Notes under the pieces: generated by a model
Seen by the model: the letters and a program-made list of their open reading frames with translations, nothing else
Told to the model about the DNA's origin: nothing
Databases searched by the model: none
Part shown: positions 13,926 through 22,644 of the stretch, in pieces
Position numbering within the stretch: position 1 is the stretch's first letter
Layout of the letters: every line of letters begins with the position of its first letter
DNA from: Streptomyces sp. MBT65
GTDB lineage: Bacteria; Actinomycetota; Actinomycetes; Streptomycetales; Streptomycetaceae
Direction: 5' to 3'
Length of the DNA: 45,214 nucleotides
Assembly: GCF_016612545.1 (NCBI RefSeq)
Contig: NZ_JAENRY010000072.1
Coordinates: 1 to 45,214 of the forward strand
Made by a program: the position numbers and the translations under genes

Positions 13926-15317
13926 TTGAGTCACAAGCGAATTCCGAAGCGCAAGGCCGCGATAGCCATCGGCGGTGTCGCTGCTCTCGGAGCGGCGGCG
14001 ATCCTGCTGCCGAACGCCAACGCGTCCCAGGACAACTCGGCAGGCGCCGCCACCCCCAAGACCCTCAAGGCGACGGGTGCCTCCGACCTCTCCGCGCAGA
14101 TCGCCGGACTGCTGGGTGACGCCTTCGCCGGGTCCTACTACGACAGCGCCACGCAGCAGCTCGTCGTCAACGTGATCTCGGGCGACAACAACAACGTGGT
14201 CGTGCAGGCGGAGAAGGCCGGCGCCAAGGTGCGCGAGGTGCAGAACAGCACCGCCGAACTCACCGCCGCCGCCCAGGTGTTGAAGACCAAGGCGACCGTC
14301 CCCGGCACCGCCTGGTCGGTCGACCCGAAGACCAACAAGATCCAGGTCCTCGCCGACAGCACCGTCACCGGCAGCAAGTGGGACACCGTGCTGTCGACGG
14401 TCAAGAGCCTCGGCACCGACATGGCCACCGTCAAGAAGACCGCCGGCTCCTTCAAGACGCTGGTCTCGGGCGGCGACGCCATCTTCGCCCAGACCGACCA
14501 GGGCGGCGTCCGCTGCTCCCTCGGCTTCAACGTCACCGCGAGCGACGGCACCCCCGCCTTCCTGACCGCAGGACACTGCGGTGTCGCGGCGAAGCAGTGG
14601 TCCGACACACAGGACGGCCAGCCGATCGCCACGGTCGACCAGGCCACCTTCCCCGTCAGCGACTTCTCCCTCGTGAAGTACGACGACCCGGCCACGCAGA
14701 CCACGAGCGACGTCAACGTGGGCAACGGCCAGACCGTCCAGATCACTCAGGCCGAGGACGCCACGGTCGGCACCCAGGTCTTCCGGATGGGCTCCACCAC
14801 CGGTCTGCACGACGGCACGGTCACCGGGCTCGACGCGACGGTCAACTTCCAGAGCGAGACCGACCCCAACGGCGTCGACACCGTCAACGGCCTCATCCAG
14901 ACGGACGTCTGCGCCGAGGCGGGTGACAGCGGCGGCTCGCTCTTCACCCAGGACGGCGGCGCGGTCGGCCTCACCTCCGGCGGCAGCGGCGACTGCACCA
15001 GCGGCGGCGAGACCTTCTTCCAGCCGGTCACCGCCGCGCTGACGGCGACCGGGGCCACCCTCGGCGACGCGGGTGCCGGTGCGGGCGCGGGCGCGGGCGA
15101 CGACACCGCCACGGCCGACCCGTCGGCCACCGCCGCCGACCCGTCCGCCACGGACGGCACCGGTGACGAGTCCGGAGCCGTCGACCCGAACGCCACGGCC
15201 ACGGACGGCACGGGCGACCAGTCCGGAACCGGCGACGCGACGGGCGACGGAACCGGCGACGTGTCCGGTGACGGCACCGGAGCCGACGACGGTTCCTCGC
15301 TCACCTCGAACCACTGA
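13926..15317 (+). CDS. Secreted trypsin-like serine protease (S1, streptogrisin/alpha-lytic type) with acidic tail
   Basis: The product has 463 residues from a TTG start at 13926, chosen because AGGAGG (13911-13916) is 9 nt upstream and a signal peptide begins there ('SHKRIPKRKAAIAIGG', cleavage near ANA-S at 33). Residues about 34-180 are a pro-domain, and the mature enzyme should begin near 'SGGDAIFAQ' at 181. The triad is His217 ('TAGHCG'), Asp246 ('VSDFSLV') and Ser335 ('GDSGGS'). From about 380 to the end is a low-complexity Gly/Asp/Thr/Ala tail with repeats of the type TDGTGD; it has no anchor motif or membrane helix. The gene is divergent from the peptide operon and may act on the exported peptide or its targets. 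Pro-domain proteases of this group need the pro-region for folding. Confidence 0.92.
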   Translation: MSHKRIPKRKAAIAIGGVAALGAAAILLPNANASQDNSAGAATPKTLKATGASDLSAQIAGLLGDAFAGSYYDSATQQLVVNVISGDNNNVVVQAEKAGAKVREVQNSTAELTAAAQVLKTKATVPGTAWSVDPKTNKIQVLADSTVTGSKWDTVLSTVKSLGTDMATVKKTAGSFKTLVSGGDAIFAQTDQGGVRCSLGFNVTASDGTPAFLTAGHCGVAAKQWSDTQDGQPIATVDQATFPVSDFSLVKYDDPATQTTSDVNVGNGQTVQITQAEDATVGTQVFRMGSTTGLHDGTVTGLDATVNFQSETDPNGVDTVNGLIQTDVCAEAGDSGGSLFTQDGGAVGLTSGGSGDCTSGGETFFQPVTAALTATGATLGDAGAGAGAGAGDDTATADPSATAADPSATDGTGDESGAVDPNATATDGTGDQSGTGDATGDGTGDVSGDGTGADDGSSLTSNH

Positions 15318-15353
15318 TCCGACCCCTTCCAGCAGTTCAGGTCGGCGGTGGAT

Positions 15354-15385
15354 CGGTCCGGCCCTCCGGCGGGAGGGCCGGACCG
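15354..15385. terminator. Bidirectional hairpin terminator
   Basis: A 14-bp stem (15354-15367 with 15372-15385, core GGTCCGGCCCTCC) with a 4-nt loop lies between the convergent protease and phosphatase genes. It can serve both. Confidence 0.85.
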
Positions 15386-15413
15386 CCCTGCGTGTACGTC
15401 GGCCCGGGTCCGG

Positions 15414-17636
15414 CTACAGGGCCCGAAGCAGCAGCAGCGCCACGTCGTCGATCCGCTCGCGCGCCGCGGCGCTGTGTCGCACCAGTTCGTCGGCGATCTC
15501 CTCCAGCGGCAACTCCCCGGCCGCTGCGAGGCGTTGACCCAGTTCGGCCAGGGCGTCCTCGATGTCGACGCCGGGCGACTCGATGAGCCCGTCGGTGTAG
15601 AGGGCGAGGACGGAACCGGGCGCGAGATCGACCTCCGTCGTCGGATAGACGGCGTCCGCGTCGATGCCCAGCAGCGGACCGCCCGCCAGGTCCAGCACCC
15701 GCACCCGCCCGTCCGGCCGGCGCAGCAAGGGCGGCGGATGCCCGGCGCGGGCCATCACGGCCGTACCGCGCGCGGGATCCAGCCGTAGATACAGACAGCT
15801 CGCGAAGAGTTCGGAGCCGAGGTCGATCAGCAGCCGGTTGGTGCTGCGCATGACCTCCTCCGGAGCCTGGCCGACCGTGGTGTACGCGCGGACGGCGGTC
15901 CGGATCTGGCCCATCAGCCCGGCCGCGGTCACGTTGTGGCCCTGTACGTCGCCGATCACCGCGGCCAGTCCCTCGGACGTCACCAGGTCGTAGAAGTCGC
16001 CGCCGATCTCCATGCCCTGCGTGGCCGGCAGATAGCGGGCGGCGGCCTCGATGCCCGGCAGCGGCGGCAGCGAGTGCGGCAGCAGCGCGGCCTGGAGTCC
16101 ATGGGCCAGCCGGTTCTTCGCGTCGTAGAGCAGCGCACGCGCCAGCGCCTGCGCGATCAGCCCGCCGAGACTCGTCAGTACGGCCCGCTCGTCCGCGGGG
16201 AAGGCGTGCGGTTCGGCATAGGCCAGCACACAGGTACCGACCGGGCGCCCGGACGCGATCAGCGGCAGATAGGCCCAGGCCGTGAACACGTCGGGCGTGG
16301 AGGGCAGGTCCGGATACAGCCGTTCCATCTCCTGCCGGGAGTCGAAGAACGCGGGCATACCGCTGTTCAGCGCGGCCGTCCCCGGCGTCGACAGGGTCAG
16401 CGGCATTCCGTCGAAGCGCTCGACGAGATCCGGGTCCGGATAGCCGCGGTGTCCCAGCACATGCAGCCGCCCGCCCCGCGAACCGAGAACCACCAGCGCC
16501 TGACTGCCGACGGCGGGGGCGATCTCGTCCGCGATCAACTGCACCACGTCCTCCACCCCGACCGCCTCGGTGAGCGCCCCGGCCAGGCTCAGCACCTGCG
16601 AGATGGACACGAGGCGCGACGGCCCCTCGCCCGGTCGCGGCGCCGCCCGGCCCAGCTCCGTCACCGCCCGCGCCCGGCTGATCCGCACACTCAGCCCGGT
16701 CGTGTTCGGATACATCCGGAACGACAGCCACTCGCCCGGCGGCCGCAACGCCACGAACGACGTGACCTGCTGACTGAGCAGCGCGGCCCGGTAACGGTCC
16801 TCGTACACCGGGTCGTTGAGCCAGGGCACGGCCGCCCACAACTGGGTGCCCAGCAGACGGCTCACCGACATGCCGAGCAGCTCCCCGGCCGCCGCGTTCG
16901 CGAAGCCCACCCGCCCGTGCAGATCCAGCGAGCACAGCCCGTACGGCAGCCGGGCCACCATCCGGGCCGCCTCGACCGTGCCCAGCGTCCCGGCCACACT
17001 CGTCGCGGGCCCCGTCGCCAGCAGGTCGGGCTCGGCCCGCGCCGGCCGCCGCTCCTCGACGGCCCGCTCCAGCCGTACCGCGAGCCGGTCGCAGGCGGTC
17101 GTCAGCTGGTCGCGGTCCCGGTCGGAGAGGTCCGGCGGATGCGAACCGGGCCAGGTCACGAACACCGAGCCGTAGACCGTGGACGCGGTGGCCACGGGCA
17201 CGGCGGCCAGCGCGAAGGGATACGGCAGCACGACCGCGATGCGCGGATAGCGGCGGGCCATGTCCTCCTCGCCGCCGACCCAGATCAGCCGCCGCTCGCG
17301 CACCGCCTCGGCGACCGGGATCGGCGCGCTCAGCCCGACCCGCTCCCAGGGCGCCGCGAAGGCGCGGGGCAGCCCGGCCATGACCGCCATCTCCAGCACC
17401 GGCTCGTCGGGCGTCAGCAGATACACCGCACCCGAGTGCGCGTGGACGCCGTCCATCATCGCGGCCAGCGCGAGCGACAGCATCGGCCGGCCGACCGGTG
17501 ACCCGGCGACCGTCGGCGCCTGCCCGTCCGACACGCCGACCACCTCCTTGCCCGGCCCGCGCTCCCACGGATCAGGCTCCACCCTGGGAGCGCGACGCGC
17601 ACGGCGAGCGTCGTCGCCGTCGCGCGACGGGGCCAT
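15414..17636 (-). CDS. SpoIIE/PP2C-type serine phosphatase with GAF and PAS domains
   Basis: The product has 740 residues from the ATG at 17636, which has GGAGATGAG upstream; an in-frame ATG at 17648 is the alternative. Order of domains: a GAF-like region (about 45-190), a PAS domain ('LPYGLCSLDLHGRVGFANAAAGELLGMS', about 240-330), a second GAF domain (about 350-510), then the PP2C/SpoIIE phosphatase (about 520-740) with 'MEIGGDFYDL', 'AVIGDVQGHN' and a C-terminal 'RIDDVALLLLRAL' supplying metal ligands. Such proteins dephosphorylate STAS antagonists in partner-switching systems in response to ligands or redox/light sensed by GAF/PAS. It is divergent from a related phosphatase gene. No membrane segment. 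Confidence 0.9.
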   Translation of the reverse strand: MAPSRDGDDARRARRAPRVEPDPWERGPGKEVVGVSDGQAPTVAGSPVGRPMLSLALAAMMDGVHAHSGAVYLLTPDEPVLEMAVMAGLPRAFAAPWERVGLSAPIPVAEAVRERRLIWVGGEEDMARRYPRIAVVLPYPFALAAVPVATASTVYGSVFVTWPGSHPPDLSDRDRDQLTTACDRLAVRLERAVEERRPARAEPDLLATGPATSVAGTLGTVEAARMVARLPYGLCSLDLHGRVGFANAAAGELLGMSVSRLLGTQLWAAVPWLNDPVYEDRYRAALLSQQVTSFVALRPPGEWLSFRMYPNTTGLSVRISRARAVTELGRAAPRPGEGPSRLVSISQVLSLAGALTEAVGVEDVVQLIADEIAPAVGSQALVVLGSRGGRLHVLGHRGYPDPDLVERFDGMPLTLSTPGTAALNSGMPAFFDSRQEMERLYPDLPSTPDVFTAWAYLPLIASGRPVGTCVLAYAEPHAFPADERAVLTSLGGLIAQALARALLYDAKNRLAHGLQAALLPHSLPPLPGIEAAARYLPATQGMEIGGDFYDLVTSEGLAAVIGDVQGHNVTAAGLMGQIRTAVRAYTTVGQAPEEVMRSTNRLLIDLGSELFASCLYLRLDPARGTAVMARAGHPPPLLRRPDGRVRVLDLAGGPLLGIDADAVYPTTEVDLAPGSVLALYTDGLIESPGVDIEDALAELGQRLAAAGELPLEEIADELVRHSAAARERIDDVALLLLRAL

Positions 17637-17706
17637 CCGGTGGCTCATCTCCACGGAACGGTCACAGGGGCTGCGCAGTCGCTGTATAAGCGCTGTAATT
17701 GCGGAC

Positions 17707-20151
17707 GTGGTCAGTGAGGGCGCTGTGGGACGCAGAGTGGGAACGTTGCGTGCCGAAACCGCCCTCAAAACGCTCGCCACCGACCTCGGCCCCCGCGAAC
17801 GGCTGCGCCGCGTCCTCGAACAGGCCCTCGTCTTCGCCGGTGCGAGCTTCGCCGGGGTGTACACACCCGGCGACGACGCGGACCTGCTGTGCCTGGTCGA
17901 GTCGGCCGGTGTGCCGCGCACGCTGTACGGGCTGCGGGACGGCTATCCGGCGTCCGGCGGATCACCGGCCGCCGAGGCCCGGCGGGCCGGGCACCCGGTG
18001 TGGTTCGGTCCCGAGGAACTCGCCGCCGGCGGCGACGCACGACGCCTGCCGACGGGGGAGTTCCACCTCGCGGCGCTGCCCGTGCGCGGCGAGAAGGGCG
18101 GCGGCTGTCTGCTCGCGGTGAGCGAACGCCCGGCCGGATTCGCCGGCGAGGACCGTGAGTGCCTCGCGCTGATCGCCGACGCGGTCGCGATCCCGGTGCT
18201 CGCCGAGGCCGTCGCGGGCGAGGACCTGGCCGCGGGCGCCTTCGACCTGGCCATGGACACCGGGCGGGTCGAGGTCGGCGGCGACGTCCTGGAACTGTTC
18301 GGGCTCGCCACCGGCGACTTCGACGGCAAGGTCGAGACCCTGCTCGGACTGACCGTGCCGGAGGACCTGCCCTCGCTGATGTCCGTCGTCGAGGCCGACC
18401 ACATGGCCATCGGCGACCGCGAGCTGGAGTTCCGGGTTCTCCAGCCCTCGGGAACACCGAAGTGGCTGCGGCTTCAGGGCCGGCTCCTGCCCGGCGGCGA
18501 CGGCCGCCCGGCCCGCCTCGTCGGCACCGTCGGCGACGCCTCCCAGCTGCGCTCCGGCGTCAACGACGTGGCCCGCGTCCAGCGCCTCGCCGCCGCGCTC
18601 GCCATGGCCGGCACGGTCCGTGACGTCAGCCAGGCCGTGGTCGCCGCCCTGCGCAAACCGCTGCGCGCCGACCGCATCGCGCTTGCCGAACTGGAGGGCG
18701 ACCGGCTCGTCGTCACCGTCCTCGACCCGCCCGAACCCGAGTCCTGGCCCGAGCTGTGGCGCCAGGAGTGGCGCAGCGAATGGCCCGACGCGCCCGTCCG
18801 TACGATGCCCACCCTCGCCGCCGCCCTGCGCGAGGGCCGCGCCGCGATCTGGCCCGCCGGCACCGACCTGGAACCCGCCCTCGCCGAGGTCGGACCGGGC
18901 GGCCTCGCCGTGCTGCCGCTGTCCGCGGGCGGCCGGGTCTCCGGTGCCTGTCTGATCGGCTGGGACGACCCGCACGTCTTCGGCTCCGACGAACGGGCCC
19001 TGCTCACCGCCTCCGCAGGACTCGCCGGGCAGGCCCTGATGCGCGCCCGCGCCTTCGACGCCGAGCACGAACTCGTCGGCATGCTCCAGCGCCAACTGCT
19101 GCCGCGCCGGCTGCCGAACCTGCCCGGCGCGGTCGCCGTCGCCCGCTATCTGCCGACCACGGCCGGCCTCGAGGTCGGCGGCGACTGGTACGACGTCATC
19201 CCGCTGCCCGACAACCACGTCGCCCTCGTCATCGGCGACGTCCAGGGCCACAACGCGGGCGCCGCCACCCTCATGGGCCAGATGCGCACCGCGCTGCGCG
19301 CCTACGCCGTCGAGGGACACCCGCCCGACGTCGTCGTCTCGCACGCCAACCGCCTCCTCATCGACCTGGAGACCGACCTCTTCGCCACCTGCTGCTACGT
19401 CGACGTGAACCTGGAGGAAGGTTCCGCCTGGTACGTGCGGGCCGGTCACCTCCCACCCGTCCTGCGGTACCCGGACGGCAGCACCGAGATCCCCTACGCG
19501 GACGGCGGACCGCCGCTCGGCGTGGTCACCCAGGCCGACTTCCCGATGAGCCCGCTGCGGCTCCAGCCCGGCACCGTCGTCGCCCTCACCACCGACGGTC
19601 TCGTGGAGTCCAAGGAGGCCGACATCGACGAGGGCCTCGACCGCCTCGCGCACGGCCTCGCCGTCTCCGACCCCGCGCACCTCGGCCTCGTCGCCGACGC
19701 GCTGCTCGGCAACGCCCGCCGCGAGGACGACGTAGCCCTCCTCCTGATGCGCTACGACGGCCTGGCCACCCGCCCCCGCCGGGAGAACTGGACGGTGTGG
19801 CGCGTCCCCGAGGCGGCCCGGCACGCCCGCCGCTTCACCAAGCGCACCCTGCGCACCTGGGGTGTCACCGAGGAGACCGACACCATCCTGCTCGTCGTCT
19901 CCGAGCTGGTCACCAACGCCCTGGTGCACACCGACGGACCGGTCCGCCTCGACCTCACCCTCGTCAACCGGCGGTTCCGCGTCGCCGTCGCCGACTCCTC
20001 GCCGCGCACCCCGGTCAAGCCCACCAGCATCGGCTGGGAGGCCACCGGCGGCCGCGGCATCCTCCTCGTCGAGGCCATGTCGGCGGCCTGGGGCACGGTG
20101 CCGGTGAGCGGCGGCAAACAGGTGTGGGCCGAGATCGCGCTCGACCGGTAG
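17707..20151 (+). CDS. SpoIIE-type phosphatase fused to an RsbW-like ATPase, with GAF/PAS domains
   Basis: The product has 814 residues from a GTG at 17707. Upstream lies TGTAAT (17694-17699), a possible -10 that would give a leaderless message; GTGs at 17725 and 17737 are alternatives. Domains in order: GAF (about 15-150), PAS (about 170-270), second GAF (about 290-440), PP2C/SpoIIE phosphatase (about 455-675; 'LEVGGDWYDVI', 'VIGDVQGHN', 'REDDVALLLM'), and a C-terminal HATPase (about 690-814) with N-box 'SELVTNALVHT' and G-box 'GGRGILLVEAM'. It therefore carries both an antagonist phosphatase and an anti-sigma-like kinase domain, a fusion known in Streptomyces. The STAS protein at 1637-2014 is a possible substrate, unproven. 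Confidence 0.9.
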   Translation: MVSEGAVGRRVGTLRAETALKTLATDLGPRERLRRVLEQALVFAGASFAGVYTPGDDADLLCLVESAGVPRTLYGLRDGYPASGGSPAAEARRAGHPVWFGPEELAAGGDARRLPTGEFHLAALPVRGEKGGGCLLAVSERPAGFAGEDRECLALIADAVAIPVLAEAVAGEDLAAGAFDLAMDTGRVEVGGDVLELFGLATGDFDGKVETLLGLTVPEDLPSLMSVVEADHMAIGDRELEFRVLQPSGTPKWLRLQGRLLPGGDGRPARLVGTVGDASQLRSGVNDVARVQRLAAALAMAGTVRDVSQAVVAALRKPLRADRIALAELEGDRLVVTVLDPPEPESWPELWRQEWRSEWPDAPVRTMPTLAAALREGRAAIWPAGTDLEPALAEVGPGGLAVLPLSAGGRVSGACLIGWDDPHVFGSDERALLTASAGLAGQALMRARAFDAEHELVGMLQRQLLPRRLPNLPGAVAVARYLPTTAGLEVGGDWYDVIPLPDNHVALVIGDVQGHNAGAATLMGQMRTALRAYAVEGHPPDVVVSHANRLLIDLETDLFATCCYVDVNLEEGSAWYVRAGHLPPVLRYPDGSTEIPYADGGPPLGVVTQADFPMSPLRLQPGTVVALTTDGLVESKEADIDEGLDRLAHGLAVSDPAHLGLVADALLGNARREDDVALLLMRYDGLATRPRRENWTVWRVPEAARHARRFTKRTLRTWGVTEETDTILLVVSELVTNALVHTDGPVRLDLTLVNRRFRVAVADSSPRTPVKPTSIGWEATGGRGILLVEAMSAAWGTVPVSGGKQVWAEIALDR

Positions 20152-20232
20152 ACGGCCGCACGGGTGCCTGTCCGGTCGTGCAGCGGCAGGTCGGGACGGT
20201 CGCGCGCGTCCGCCGTGATGGGGTGCGTGCTT

Positions 20233-20517
20233 GTGGCACACACCTTCGAGGAACTCGTCGAGAAGCACCGCGCGGCCCAGGCGGCACGCGCCCGGGTCAA
20301 GGAGATGCGGGACTCCCTGGGAGCCCCCGCGCACGAATCCTGGACCGAGGCCGAGACCGACATCTACGAGACCGCCTGGCGGGCCTGGCGCGACCTGGCC
20401 CGCGACATGCAGTCCGCGGCGGACGAGTACGCACGGGACGAGGGCCTCGACCGGGCCGAGGTCGAGGCGGACGTGGCACGGGCAGCGGGGGACTCACCGG
20501 GTCCGACGGCCGGCTAG
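20233..20517 (+). CDS. Small helical hypothetical protein
   Basis: The product has 94 residues from the GTG at 20233 ('VAHTFEELVEKHRAAQ'); an ATG at 20218 is an alternative. It is almost wholly alpha-helical and highly charged, with no Cys, signal peptide or membrane helix, and it ends in a disordered Gly/Pro stretch. I do not recognise it, but it resembles the small conserved soluble proteins common in Streptomyces. It lies 81 bp after the phosphatase gene on the same strand and may be co-transcribed with it. Confidence 0.7.
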   Translation: MAHTFEELVEKHRAAQAARARVKEMRDSLGAPAHESWTEAETDIYETAWRAWRDLARDMQSAADEYARDEGLDRAEVEADVARAAGDSPGPTAG

Positions 20518-20575
20518 ACACCTTCCGTACCCCCCATCGTTGGCCGGTCGTAACAAACGAACATAGGGAGGAACG

Positions 20576-20593
20576 ATGCGCGTCCGAAGATGA
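20576..20593 (+). other. Five-codon minigene before rmlA
   Basis: GGGAGG (20566-20571) is followed 4 nt later by ATG CGC GTC CGA AGA TGA, 15 bp before the rmlA start. The ribosome site is better than that of rmlA itself. It may be a leader peptide affecting rmlA translation, or chance. Confidence 0.35.
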
Positions 20594-20608
20594 CGCTAAG
20601 GTGAAGCG

Positions 20609-21676
20609 ATGAAGGCTCTCGTTCTCTCCGGCGGCACTGGATCCCGCCTGAGGCCGATCACACACACATCGGCAAAACAGCTCGTCCCGGTGGCCAACAA
20701 GGCCGTCCTTTTCTACGGGCTCGAATCACTCGCCGACGCGGGCATCACCGAGGTCGGCATCATCGTCGGTGACACCGCGGCGGAGATCGAGCAGGCGGTG
20801 GGCGACGGGTCGAAGTTCGGCCTGAAGGTCACCTACATCCCGCAGGACCAGCCCCTCGGACTGGCCCACGCCGTGCTGATCGCGCGCGAGTACCTCGGCG
20901 ACGACGACTTCGTGATGTACCTCGGTGACAACTTCATCGTCGGCGGCATCACCGGCCTCGTCGAGGGCTTCCAGGCCAACAAGCCCGACGCACAGATCCT
21001 TCTCACCCACGTGCCGGACCCGCGCTCCTTCGGCGTCGCCGAACTCAGCGAATCGGGCCAGGTCATCGGCCTGGAGGAGAAGCCCGAGCACCCCAAGAGC
21101 GACCTCGCCCTGGTCGGTGTCTACCTCTTCACGCCCGCCATCCACGACGCCGTGCGGGCCATCAAGCCGTCCTGGCGCGGCGAGCTGGAGATCACCCACG
21201 CGATCCAGCAGCTGATCGACGACGGCGCCGACGTGCGCTCCTCGGTCATCCACGGCTACTGGAAGGACACGGGCAACGTCGTCGACATGCTCGAGGTCAA
21301 CCGGACCGTCCTGGAGAGCATGGACCGCCGCATCGACGGCGAGGTCGACGACGCCTCCGAGACCATCGGCCGCGTGGTCATCGAGGCAGGAGCGCGCATC
21401 GAGCGCTCGCGCATCGTCGGACCCGTCGTCATCGGGGCCGGAACCGTCGTGAGCGACTCCTACGTCGGTCCGTTCACCTCGGTCGCGGAGAACTGCCGGA
21501 TCACCGACAGTGAGCTGGAGTTCTCCATAGTGCTGCAGGACTCGTCCATCGCCGGGGTGGGCCGGATCGAGTCCTCGCTCATCGGCAAGCACGTCGAAGT
21601 GACCCCCGCTCCGGGGGTACCCAGCGCCCACCGCCTCGTTCTCGGAGACCACAGCAAGGTGCAGATCCGTTCATGA
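20609..21676 (+). CDS. rmlA: Glucose-1-phosphate thymidylyltransferase
   Basis: The product has 355 residues, the long form (StrD-like) rather than the 290-residue RmlA. The nucleotidyltransferase signature is at the N-terminus ('LSGGTGSRLRPITHTSAKQLVPVANKAV'), with the metal/sugar site in 'MYLGDNFI' and 'WKDTGNV'. Residues about 240-355 form left-handed beta-helix repeats ('GRVVIEAGARIERSRIVGPVVIG'). It makes dTDP-glucose from dTTP and glucose-1-phosphate, the first step to dTDP-L-rhamnose. Its stop overlaps the rmlB start (ATGA), so the genes form an operon. The ATG at 20609 follows AAGGTGA. Confidence 0.95.
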   Translation: MKALVLSGGTGSRLRPITHTSAKQLVPVANKAVLFYGLESLADAGITEVGIIVGDTAAEIEQAVGDGSKFGLKVTYIPQDQPLGLAHAVLIAREYLGDDDFVMYLGDNFIVGGITGLVEGFQANKPDAQILLTHVPDPRSFGVAELSESGQVIGLEEKPEHPKSDLALVGVYLFTPAIHDAVRAIKPSWRGELEITHAIQQLIDDGADVRSSVIHGYWKDTGNVVDMLEVNRTVLESMDRRIDGEVDDASETIGRVVIEAGARIERSRIVGPVVIGAGTVVSDSYVGPFTSVAENCRITDSELEFSIVLQDSSIAGVGRIESSLIGKHVEVTPAPGVPSAHRLVLGDHSKVQIRS

Positions 21677-22644
21677 ATCTCCTCGTCACCGGCGCCGCCG
21701 GCTTCATCGGTTCCACGTACGCCCGGATGCTCCTCGCCTCGGACGCGCCCGACGCGCCCCGCATCACGGTGCTGGACAAGCTCACGTACGCCGGCACGCT
21801 CGACAACCTCGACATAGGCCACCCGCGCCTCGAGTTCGTCCAGGGCGACATCTGCGACACCGAACTGGTCGACAAGCTGATGGCCGAGGCGGACCAGGTC
21901 GTCCACTTCGCCGCCGAGTCCCACGTGGACCGCTCGATCAACGGCGCCGGCGACTTCGTCCGCACCAACGTGGTGGGCACCCAGGTCCTGCTGGATGCGG
22001 CCCTGCGCTACAGCGTCCCGTTCGTGCACGTCTCCACCGACGAGGTCTACGGCTCCATCGAGACCGGCTCCTGGCCCGAGACCCACCCGCTCGCGCCGAA
22101 CTCGCCGTACTCCGCGTCGAAGGCCTCCTCCGACCTGCTCGCCCTGGCCTACCACCGCACCCACGGCCTGGACGTGCGTGTCACCCGCTGCTCGAACAAC
22201 TACGGGCCGCACCAGTTCCCCGAGAAGGTCATCCCGCTGTTCGTCAGCAACCTCCTCGACGGCAAGAAGGTCCCGCTCTACGGCGAGGGCCTCAACGTCC
22301 GCGACTGGCTGCACGTCGAGGACCACTGCCAGGGCATCGAGCTGGTCCGCACCAAGGGCCGGGCCGGCGAGGTCTACAACATCGGCGGCGGCACCGAGCT
22401 CAGCAACAAGGAACTCACCGGCCTGCTGCTGGAGGCCTGCGGCGCGGACTGGGACCGGGTCGAGCGCGTCGAGGACCGCAAGGGCCACGACCTGCGCTAC
22501 TCCGTCGACTGGTCCAAGATCCACGACGAGCTGGGCTACCAGCCGCAGCACGACTTCGCGAGCGGCCTGGCCGACACCGTCGCCTGGTACCGCGACAACC
22601 GTGCCTGGTGGGAACCCCTCAAGGCCCGGGTGGAGCGCGCCTGA
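21673..22644 (+). CDS. rmlB: dTDP-glucose 4,6-dehydratase
   Basis: The product has 323 residues, an extended short-chain dehydrogenase/reductase. It has the NAD motif 'GAAGFIGS', the catalytic 'STDEVYG' (Thr-Asp-Glu) and 'YSASKASSD' (Tyr-x3-Lys). It converts dTDP-glucose to dTDP-4-keto-6-deoxyglucose. It sits between rmlA (ATGA overlap) and rmlD (TGATG overlap). The length and motifs are standard for RmlB. Confidence 0.96.
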   Translation: MNLLVTGAAGFIGSTYARMLLASDAPDAPRITVLDKLTYAGTLDNLDIGHPRLEFVQGDICDTELVDKLMAEADQVVHFAAESHVDRSINGAGDFVRTNVVGTQVLLDAALRYSVPFVHVSTDEVYGSIETGSWPETHPLAPNSPYSASKASSDLLALAYHRTHGLDVRVTRCSNNYGPHQFPEKVIPLFVSNLLDGKKVPLYGEGLNVRDWLHVEDHCQGIELVRTKGRAGEVYNIGGGTELSNKELTGLLLEACGADWDRVERVEDRKGHDLRYSVDWSKIHDELGYQPQHDFASGLADTVAWYRDNRAWWEPLKARVERA

